Source: JAAAOH01 sp046540795 (lineage in GTDB: Bacteria; Spirochaetota; Spirochaetia; DSM-27196; PWMO01). Taken from it: a DNA stretch of 7,434 nt. The notes under the pieces are model-generated. The model saw only the letters and a list, made by a program, of their open reading frames with translations, had not been told where the DNA came from and made no database searches. Both the position numbers and the translations under genes were made by a program. The stretch covers positions 1-7,434 of the forward strand of contig JBKHEN010000126.1 in the NCBI GenBank assembly GCA_046540795.1, read 5' to 3'. Shown piece by piece: positions 1-5,605 of the stretch. Position 1 is the first letter of the stretch. Each line of letters begins with the position of its first letter.

Positions 1-7
1 ATACACA

Positions 8-13
8 CCTCCT
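8..13 (-). promoter_or_regulatory. Strong ribosome binding site of a leftward gene starting at the window edge
   Basis: On the minus strand the bases read AGGAGG followed by TGTGTAT, and then the window ends. A perfect Shine-Dalgarno core five to seven bases from the edge implies a start codon at or just beyond position 1; the last two visible bases, AT, could be the first two of an ATG. The gene itself cannot be seen. Together with the promoter-like pair at 47-75 this makes the first ~440 bases a divergent intergenic region. Confidence 0.55.
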
Positions 14-46
14 GAAGTTCTCTCGGCCGGTAGCCGAACTGGCCCC

Positions 47-75
47 ATTATGTGCCGGGTCGCCCCAAAAAGCAA
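47..75 (-). promoter_or_regulatory. Candidate sigma70-type promoter for the gene off the left edge
   Basis: Minus strand: TTGCTT (positions 75-70) as a -35 box, a 17-base spacer, and CATAAT (52-47) as a -10 box matching TATAAT at five of six positions. Transcription would begin near position 40 and give a short leader with the AGGAGG at 13-8. The -35 box is weak. The call rests on the good -10, the ideal spacing and the ribosome binding site downstream. Confidence 0.45.
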
Positions 76-440
76 CTCAGAAATCCCGATACTTCAGTTA
101 GTCGCTCGTTCAGTCGACTGCCTGACGCATGCCGAGCGGTGTCGTGCCGCGCCTCGTTCATGTCCCTACCTCAGGGGCGCGCGCCGTCCCCGCGTCGTCG
201 TCGCCGTGTCCCGGCGGCGCGCCCACCACCGCCCGTGCTCCGGCGTTGTCCACCACCACTCCTGTCCCAGCGACGCCCACCATCCGCTGGACAACCCGCC
301 CCCGGGCTGAGTATGCTTAGTATGTCACGCCCGTGGCCCACAGGGCCTCTTGCCGCCGGCACCCCGCCGGCCGCGTCTTGTGAGTGTCCGGAGACCGTGG
401 TAGCGTCATGTACAGACGATACACTCAAGGAGTACGATCT
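76..440. other. Divergent intergenic region, no gene seen
   Basis: The plus strand is strikingly C-rich, mostly between about 166 and 310. This creates long open frames rich in Pro, Arg and Ser that do not look like real proteins. Sub-features: a perfect 10-bp palindrome CAGTCGACTG at 111-120 nested inside an inverted repeat CGCTCG (103-108)/CGAGCG (133-138); a 5-bp hairpin GGCCC-ACA-GGGCC at 335-347; and two copies of the self-complementary GCCGGC (355-360, 366-371) that could pair. Neither hairpin is followed by a T tract, so they do not look like intrinsic terminators. The palindrome could be an operator, but nothing in the window shows its partner. Confidence 0.5.
288..317 (+). promoter_or_regulatory. 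Weak candidate promoter for the secreted repeat protein
   Basis: TGGACA (288-293) resembles the -35 consensus at five of six positions. An 18-base spacer is followed by TATGCT (312-317), which matches TATAAT at four of six. Transcription would start near 324 and leave a leader of about 117 bases that contains the two short hairpins at 335-371. The match is modest and was found by eye. Confidence 0.25.
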
Positions 441-1145
441 ATGCGGTTTAAGCTATCCGCACTTATCCTCGCGGCACTCATCGCCGCAGCCGGCACCGCC
501 GGTGCACAGGAAGCCGAAGAACAATCCGATCGTCAGGAAGCCGAGTTGCCCGCCTGGGCCTTTGCCGAGCATTCGTTCACCGACGAGGAGCTGAAAAAGG
601 AGATTTCGCAGTTCCTGCAGAACGGCTACGTCCCCGTCGGCATGGAGAGTGAGCCCGACGGCACCCTACACGTCCTCTACGCGCTCAACACCTGGTTCGA
701 GTTCAGCAACTGGGCCATCCAGGAGTTCACCGAGCTCGACAAACTCAACGAGGAGATGACAGGCGTCATCCAGGAAGGCTGGCTGCCCATGGCCATGTCC
801 GCCACCGACGACGGCCTTCAGGTGCTCTTCATCGAGACCGATTTCGAGATCTCAGGATGGCAGATCGCCGTCGGCCCCCTCTCCGTGGACTCCGCCCTCG
901 TCACGCTGGAATCCTGGCAGGAGGACGGCTACACCCCGTGGGCCATCACCCTCAGCCCGGACGATGAAGTCTGGTACCTGTTCCTCGAGCAGGAGGACGT
1001 CCCCAACAAAGCCGTGCTCTTCAACGGTTACGAGAACTCCGAGACCGCAATATCCGACGGCATCAACGAGGACATCGGCGAGGCATGGTACCCTTGGGGC
1101 CTGATGCGCGGGGATGAGACAACCTTCGTACAGTATCTGAGGTAA
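441..1145 (+). CDS. Secreted protein of four ~51-residue repeats
   Basis: A 234-residue exported protein of unknown function. The ATG at 441 is chosen because AAGGAG (427-432) lies eight bases upstream and a classic signal peptide follows: MRFK, a hydrophobic stretch (residues 5-17), and an A-G-A site predicting cleavage after Ala22. The frame extends upstream to a GTG at 384, but that start would bury the signal peptide. The mature protein is acidic and rich in Trp, Tyr and Glu. From about residue 36 it consists of four units, each with a predicted helix, a turn of the form G-[YW]-x-P, and a strand ending in an acidic turn and hydrophobic residues. The conserved prolines are at 65, 116, 166 and 218; the fourth turn reads A-W-Y-P. 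This helix-plus-GY.P pattern with ~50-residue spacing recalls bacterial tandem repeat domains such as BTRD1, but that is resemblance only. There is no lipobox, no transmembrane segment beyond the signal and no catalytic motif, so a periplasmic or extracellular binding or structural role is a guess. Confidence 0.85.
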   Translation: MRFKLSALILAALIAAAGTAGAQEAEEQSDRQEAELPAWAFAEHSFTDEELKKEISQFLQNGYVPVGMESEPDGTLHVLYALNTWFEFSNWAIQEFTELDKLNEEMTGVIQEGWLPMAMSATDDGLQVLFIETDFEISGWQIAVGPLSVDSALVTLESWQEDGYTPWAITLSPDDEVWYLFLEQEDVPNKAVLFNGYENSETAISDGINEDIGEAWYPWGLMRGDETTFVQYLR

Positions 1146-1154
1146 GGGCGCGCG

Positions 1155-1391
1155 TTAGCCGGCGATCCACACGTCCTCGTGGAGAAGCTCGGGCATACGA
1201 TTCTCCTTGGACAGCGAGGACCGCGTGCGGCTCAATTCGTTTTTCAGTGCCGGCCTGATCTCGTGCTCCAGTACGGCCTTCAGGTGAAGAGCCGCGCGGA
1301 CGCCGGCGTAGAAGTGTTCTATAGTCTCCTCGGTGAAGGCCTCCGGGGCCGGCCCGCGGCCGACGGCGAGCGGCTCCCCGACGTGTGTGCA
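1155..1391 (-). pseudogene. Probable 3' remnant of an unrecognised gene
   Basis: The minus-strand frame ending at a TAA (1157-1155) encodes about 78 residues that look like real protein: residues such as GEPLAVGRG, EETIEHFYAGVRAALHL and the C-terminus EDVWIAG. Third codon positions are strongly G/C here, as in the genuine genes of the window. Further upstream the frame stays open to an ATG at 1586, but that part (1392-1586) is Arg/Lys-rich, low in hydrophobic residues, has no Shine-Dalgarno sequence before the ATG and does not look coding. I therefore read it as the orphaned C-terminal end of a gene whose front has been lost, or less likely as an intact small gene with an unrecognised start. 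The GEPLAV segment faintly recalls the C-terminal region of phospholipid acyltransferases, but this is too weak to name it. It converges tail-to-tail with the repeat-protein gene, 9 bases apart. Confidence 0.4.
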
Positions 1392-1542
1392 AAGACCTTG
1401 CTGGGTGGTATACGGTCTGCGGACTCCGGCCCGGTTACCGTCCCCCGGCGCCTTCGGCACGTTCAGTCGCCGCTTGCGGCGTACGTTCGCCTTCCCCCTC
1501 TTCGAAGGTCGGATCGACGCCGAATCCGCTCGTATACCATGT

Positions 1543-1567
1543 ACCCACGTCGCGGCTGTGGGTTTTT
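1543..1567 (+). terminator. Candidate intrinsic terminator
   Basis: On the plus strand ACCCAC (1543-1548) pairs with GTGGGT (1558-1563) around a nine-base loop, and the run of five T begins at 1563. The stem is short but GC-rich, and the T tract follows at once. It would stop plus-strand transcription before the DUF427 gene, insulating that gene from the repeat-protein gene about 400 bases upstream. The distance from that gene's stop codon is unusually long. Confidence 0.35.
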
Positions 1568-1631
1568 GGCTTTCCATCACACTCATGGCCGGCCGTTTGG
1601 CATTCGGCGCCCAATGGAGTAGGTTCTAGGG

Positions 1632-1648
1632 ATGAGTAATTTGCTCAT
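1632..1648. repeat. Short inverted repeat next to the ribosome binding site
   Basis: ATGAG (1632-1636) and CTCAT (1644-1648) form perfect 5-bp arms around the AT-rich spacer TAATTTG. The repeat ends directly before the AAAGGAG (1649-1655) of the DUF427 gene. It could be an operator, or a small hairpin that affects ribosome access. Arms this short can also arise by chance. Confidence 0.3.
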
Positions 1649-1660
1649 AAAGGAGACGCT

Positions 1661-2422
1661 ATGGCACGACTGGTGACACCGACGGCCTTCGGGACCACCG
1701 GGACACGGATTCGCGCGGAGCTCGACGGGCGGGTCGTGGCGGACAGCAGGAACGCGGTGCTGCTGCGGGAATCGCCGGCACAGCTCACCTACGGTTTTCC
1801 GGAGACGGACGTTGCCGATGGGGTAATAGAGCGCTCGGAGAGAACGCGACGGTCCAAGCGCCGGGGCGAGCAGATATTCTGGCACGTCGGGGAGGGCCGG
1901 AGTCGCCGGGAGAACGCTGCGTTTGCCTTCTCCGAGGTCCCCGATGGGAGACCGGATCTCCGCGGATACATCTTCATTGATTTTCGCGCAATGAGCGCCT
2001 GGTACGAAGAGGAGGAAGAGCTCCTCGGGCACCCGCGGGACCCTTTCACCCGCATCGATGTGCGCCGGAGCTCGGCTCACGTGAAGGTCGAAGCCGACGG
2101 CGTAACGGTGGCCGACTCCTCCCGCCCGATGGTCCTTGTAGAGACCGGACTGCCCACTCGTTACTACGTCCCCACCGCGGACGTGGATTGGCAGTACCTA
2201 GAGCCGTCGGAGACGTCCACGGTGTGCCCCTACAAGGGCCGCTCCACCTACTGGTCGATACGAGCGGGAGAGAATCTCCTCGAAGATGTAGCCTGGGCCT
2301 ATCAGGAGCCGCTACAGGATGCCCGGGCGGTGTCGGGCACCGTGTGCTTTCAGCAGGAGAAGCTCGAGTTGTATCTGAACGGGGAGCGGCAAGAGACCCC
2401 GCCGAGGTTCTTCACCAAGTAG
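1661..2422 (+). CDS. Tandem DUF427 domain protein
   Basis: A 253-residue cytoplasmic protein with two copies of the DUF427 (NTP_transf_9) fold, a small family of unknown biochemical function. The ATG at 1661 is supported by AAAGGAG (1649-1655) five bases upstream. The C-terminal copy (about residues 131-240) has the family hallmarks in order: the VADSSRPMVLVETG strand (150-163), TRYYVPTADV (166-175), the CPYKGRSTYW core (189-198), AWAYQEP (211-217) and a final strand around VCFQQEKLELYL. The N-terminal copy (about 15-120) keeps the VADSRNAVLLRE start (26-37), a degenerate YGFPETDV (44-51) and a final aromatic strand around GYIFIDF (102-108). It lacks the CP.KG core, which is replaced by the basic stretch RTRRSKRRGEQIFW (61-74). 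So one active-like and one eroded half are fused. There is no signal peptide. The gene appears to stand alone and converges on the efflux operon, ending 81 bases before the pump's stop codon. Confidence 0.9.
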   Translation: MARLVTPTAFGTTGTRIRAELDGRVVADSRNAVLLRESPAQLTYGFPETDVADGVIERSERTRRSKRRGEQIFWHVGEGRSRRENAAFAFSEVPDGRPDLRGYIFIDFRAMSAWYEEEEELLGHPRDPFTRIDVRRSSAHVKVEADGVTVADSSRPMVLVETGLPTRYYVPTADVDWQYLEPSETSTVCPYKGRSTYWSIRAGENLLEDVAWAYQEPLQDARAVSGTVCFQQEKLELYLNGERQETPPRFFTK

Positions 2423-2456
2423 GCACGCGGCACGCAAACCGCGGCACGCGGCACGC
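2422..2456. repeat. Five-unit 7-bp tandem array between convergent genes
   Basis: Four exact copies of GGCACGC lie at 2422-2428, 2429-2435, 2443-2449 and 2450-2456. The middle slot (2436-2442) is a degenerate unit, AAACCGC, that keeps the 7-bp phase. The array begins on the last base of the DUF427 stop codon, so it lies almost entirely outside coding sequence. It sits between two convergent 3' ends. Slippage between copies could change its length. Confidence 0.75.
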
Positions 2457-2468
2457 GACCCGTTTGCG
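2433..2468. terminator. Weak hairpin between convergent genes
   Basis: CGCAAAC (2433-2439) is the exact reverse complement of GTTTGCG (2462-2468), with 22 bases between them. It lies between the ends of the DUF427 gene and the efflux operon, where a bidirectional terminator would be expected. There is no T tract on either strand and the loop is long, so termination is unproven. Confidence 0.2.
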
Positions 2469-2503
2469 GCTACAGAGCAAGAGAAGCGCTATGACGCCTC
2501 GAG

Positions 2504-5500
2504 CTACTCATCGGGCACGTTCTTTTGGCCGTCCAACCTCGACTCCTCCCTCTTCGACTCGATCAGGTTCTCCAGCGCGGGAATCACGAAGAGCGAGAGG
2601 AACGTCGCAGCCAGGAGCCCTCCGATACTGACGATGCCCATCGGTTGGCGCATCTCCGCACCCCAGGCGCCGATGCCGAGGGCCAACGGCAGCATGCCGA
2701 GCATGGTAGCGGCGTTCGCCATAAGGATCGGTTTGAGCTTAGTAGGCGCCGCCTCAAGGAGCGCCGCGCGCACCCCGCGGCCCTCCCGCCTGAGCTGATT
2801 GGCGTAGTCGAGGATCAGAATTGCGTTGTTTACGACCAGCCCCACCAGCATGACGATGGCAAGCATCGAAACGATGTTCATCGTCTTTCCGGTAAGCAGG
2901 AACGCCGCCGATACGCCGATGAGCGAGAGCGGGATGGTTGCAAGGATCAGGATCGGTTGCCCGAAGCGTTCGAGGATCGCCGCGAGGAGCATGTAGGTGA
3001 GGACCACCGCCAGAACGAAGACGAAGGCGAACTCCCGCACCGTTTCGTTCAGCATCTCCGTTTCGCCTCCCCAACTGAGCCGGTAGCCCGCCGGCGCGTC
3101 GAGACGGGAAAAGGTCTCTTCGATCGGCCCCTGCACCTCTCCCAGCGCGTAGCCCGGCTCGAGGTCGGCGGTGAACTCTATCGACCGAGTCCTGTCCTGC
3201 CGGAGAATCTGATTGACCCCCTCGCTCAACTCGACCGCAGCGAAGTGTTCGAGGGGGAGAATTCCCGCCTCGGTGGGGACAAGAATGTCGCCGACGTCTT
3301 CCACGCCGGACACTTCCCGGTCGTCGAGGGTCACTCGGATGTCGTACTCCTCGTCACCTTGGTGAAACGTGGTCATGACCATCCCTTCCACGGCGGCCCT
3401 CATGGTCGTGGCAAGATCCTGCACCGTGAGACCGGCATCGTTCAGTCGGCTGCGGTGGGGACGGAGGACCACCTCGGGGCTTCCCGGCTTGGTCGAGCTG
3501 TCGATGTTCAGCAGTCCCGGCACTTCCCCAAGACGGGGACGGAGGTCGCGGGAGAGCTCGCTCAACGTGGTTGTCTCGGTGCCCTGCAGATAGAAGGTGA
3601 CCGGCGCTTCGCCTTGCCCCATACCGCCACCGGACGGGCTTACCCGGATGCGTGCGCCGGGTATGGTTGCAAGGTCCTCGCCCATCCGCGCGGCGATGAT
3701 GTTGCTCGACTCGCGCATGCCGCGGTCGACAAGCTCGATATCCATGGCGGCCAGATTGGTGCCCGTGTCGGTCGTGCCGAGAGACCCGAGGGTGGTGACG
3801 ACGGTTTTCACGCTGTCGTAGCGGGCGATGCGCTCTTCGATCGTTTCCAGGGTGTCCGCCGTCTGCTCGAGCTCGGTTCCCGGTGCAAGCTCCACCTCCG
3901 CCCGCAGGCTCCCCTGGTCCATCGCAGGCTGAAACTCAAAGGGCACCCGGGCGAAGCCCATGAGGGCCAGCACGAAGATCCCGAGCGTTCCCCCGATGAG
4001 AAGCGCGCTTCGCGGCTTGCTGTGAAGCACCTTCTCGAGCACGACGCCGTAGGCCTTCTCCAACCGGCGGATCTTGTCCTCGAGCCAGTCCCCGAGGGGA
4101 TGCTTCTTCCGGTCGTGGTCGGGAAGCAGGCGGGAGGCAAGCATCGGCGTAAGGGTGAAGGAGATCAGCATGGAGAAGATCGTGGTAAACGTTACCGCCA
4201 GGGCAAACTCCTGCAGGAAGAGCCCCGCTACGCCGCTCATCGTGGCCATCGGCAGGAATACCGCCACGTTCGTGAGCGTGGCGGCGATGACCGCCACCGT
4301 CACCTCGGCGGTTCCCGCGGCGGCGGCCGTCCTGGCGTCGTGGCCCATCTCCTTATGGCGGAAGATGTTCTCCAGTACAACCACAGAGTTCATCACCAGC
4401 ACGCCGACCGCCGTGGCGATGCCCATGAGCGACATGAGATTCAACGACATGCCGAAGGCCTGCATCACCAGGAAGGAGGGGATAATGGACATCGGCATTG
4501 CCAACGCCACGATCAACGTCGATCGCAGATCATGCAGGAACAGGAGCAACAACAGCGCCGTGAACCCGATTCCGAGGAAGATGTTGGAAAGCGTGTCGAT
4601 GACGGTGCTCTCGATCACCTCCGACTGGTCGCTCGTGATGCGCAGCGATACACCGCCGGGAAGCATGCGCTCGATCTCCGCCAGCTCCGCCCGCAGCGCC
4701 TCCGCTACCTCCACCGGATTTCCCTCCGGGCTCTTGACCAAGCCGAGGAGAACGGTATTCGGGTCGCGCTCTCCGGTCTCCCGGTCGAAGAGAATTGTCC
4801 TGCTGCGAACGTCCTCTCCGGTGTCCCGTATATCGGCGATGTTGCCCAGCCGCCGCGTGCCCTCCCCGGCGGGGATCTCGAGGTCGCGTATATCCTCGAG
4901 GACATTGAACCGCCCTTGCATCCTCACCGAAAAGTCTCTGCCCTCGGCCTGCATGTTTCCGCCGGGCATGTCGAGGTTGGCCGCCGAGAGAATCCGGCCG
5001 ACCTCCGCAAGGCTCACGGCGTTTTCGTAGACCGCCCGGTTGTCGAACTCAACGCGCACCTCTCGCTCGCGGCTGCCGGAGACGGAAACCCGCCCCACCC
5101 CGCCGATCTGCGAGAGCCGGTCCCGCACCGTCGTCTCGGCCAGCTCGCTGAGCTCTACTGCGTCGAGCTCGCCTCCCATGACCAGCTGGATGATCGGAAA
5201 GGCGGTAATATCGAGCTTCTCGATGATCGGCGTATTCGCGTCGTCTGGGAGGTCGTTGAGGATGAGGTCGATCCTGTCCTTCACTTCCCGCGTCGCCACA
5301 TTCGGGTCCTTGGCCAGGTCGAACTCGATAACGACGATCGACGCGCCGGTGAGGCTGTAGGACTGTATGTTGTCGATTTGACTGACCGTGCTGACCTCGT
5401 CCTCGATCAGCTCGGTTATCTGGGAGGAGACCTGTTCCGGATCCGCCCCGGGGTAGGTCGTCTGAATCGTGACGAACGGAACTTCCGCATCCGGCATGAG

Positions 5501-5605
5501 ATTGAGGGGCAGGCCGGTGAAGCTGATAGCGCCGAAGAGCAAGAGCGCCGCAAGCACCATCGTCATGAGAACCGGTCTGCGAATCGAGAGCTTCGAGAGG
5601 AACAT
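2504..5605 (-). CDS. RND-family efflux pump, inner-membrane permease (AcrB-like)
   Basis: A 1033-residue permease, the usual length for the drug-exporting RND (HAE) family, which works as a trimer moving substrates from the periplasm or outer leaflet into an outer-membrane channel. It has the duplicated RND layout: TM1 (about 11-30), a large periplasmic porter domain (31-336), TM2-6 (337-492), TM7 (533-552), a second porter domain (553-856) and TM8-12 (857-1012). Family signatures include IRRPVLMTMV at the N-terminus, FTGLPLNLMPD (29-39), ITSDQSEVIESTV (323-335) and ATMLGMLPLALG in TM11. Anchoring on VVLEN (409-413) and NNAIL (926-930), the two TM4 aspartates of E. coli AcrB (D407, D408) align with Met405 and Asn406, and TM10 K940 aligns with Asn926. 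R971 aligns with Lys958. The canonical proton relay is therefore missing. The start ATG directly abuts the adaptor's TAG, and a GGAGGGGG stretch inside the adaptor gene (5621-5614) serves as its ribosome binding site, so translation is probably coupled. Substrate unknown. Confidence 0.95.
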   Translation of the reverse strand: MFLSKLSIRRPVLMTMVLAALLLFGAISFTGLPLNLMPDAEVPFVTIQTTYPGADPEQVSSQITELIEDEVSTVSQIDNIQSYSLTGASIVVIEFDLAKDPNVATREVKDRIDLILNDLPDDANTPIIEKLDITAFPIIQLVMGGELDAVELSELAETTVRDRLSQIGGVGRVSVSGSREREVRVEFDNRAVYENAVSLAEVGRILSAANLDMPGGNMQAEGRDFSVRMQGRFNVLEDIRDLEIPAGEGTRRLGNIADIRDTGEDVRSRTILFDRETGERDPNTVLLGLVKSPEGNPVEVAEALRAELAEIERMLPGGVSLRITSDQSEVIESTVIDTLSNIFLGIGFTALLLLLFLHDLRSTLIVALAMPMSIIPSFLVMQAFGMSLNLMSLMGIATAVGVLVMNSVVVLENIFRHKEMGHDARTAAAAGTAEVTVAVIAATLTNVAVFLPMATMSGVAGLFLQEFALAVTFTTIFSMLISFTLTPMLASRLLPDHDRKKHPLGDWLEDKIRRLEKAYGVVLEKVLHSKPRSALLIGGTLGIFVLALMGFARVPFEFQPAMDQGSLRAEVELAPGTELEQTADTLETIEERIARYDSVKTVVTTLGSLGTTDTGTNLAAMDIELVDRGMRESSNIIAARMGEDLATIPGARIRVSPSGGGMGQGEAPVTFYLQGTETTTLSELSRDLRPRLGEVPGLLNIDSSTKPGSPEVVLRPHRSRLNDAGLTVQDLATTMRAAVEGMVMTTFHQGDEEYDIRVTLDDREVSGVEDVGDILVPTEAGILPLEHFAAVELSEGVNQILRQDRTRSIEFTADLEPGYALGEVQGPIEETFSRLDAPAGYRLSWGGETEMLNETVREFAFVFVLAVVLTYMLLAAILERFGQPILILATIPLSLIGVSAAFLLTGKTMNIVSMLAIVMLVGLVVNNAILILDYANQLRREGRGVRAALLEAAPTKLKPILMANAATMLGMLPLALGIGAWGAEMRQPMGIVSIGGLLAATFLSLFVIPALENLIESKREESRLDGQKNVPDE

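Larger units (their letters stand above)
1392..1660. other. Intergenic region before the DUF427 gene
   Basis: About 270 bases with no convincing gene on either strand. It holds a terminator-like hairpin (1543-1567), a TATACC that could be a -10 box at 1533-1538 but lacks a convincing -35 partner, a short inverted repeat (1632-1648) and the ribosome binding site of the next gene (1649-1655). It may also include decayed upstream sequence of the gene remnant on the minus strand, because that frame stays open to 1586. Confidence 0.5.

Noticed and set aside
171..428. Minus-strand frame of 85 codons in the intergenic region
   Set aside because: Gly/Arg-rich composition caused by the G-rich strand, no recognisable domain and no convincing start.
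52..594. Plus-strand frame of 180 codons across the C-rich intergenic region
   Set aside because: The product is Pro/Arg/Ser-rich low-complexity sequence, it overlaps the signal peptide of the secreted protein in another frame, and it has no ribosome binding site.
1179..1622. Plus-strand frame of 147 codons opposite the gene remnant
   Set aside because: Arg-rich sequence with poor codon pattern; the minus strand has the better protein-like sequence and G/C-rich third positions.
2422..2468. CRISPR-like repeat array
   Set aside because: Units are only 7 bp with no unique spacers of proper length, and no cas genes are present.
4074..5030. Plus-strand frame of 318 codons inside the pump gene
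   Set aside because: Ser/Arg/Thr-rich shadow of the pump's coding strand, with no domain.
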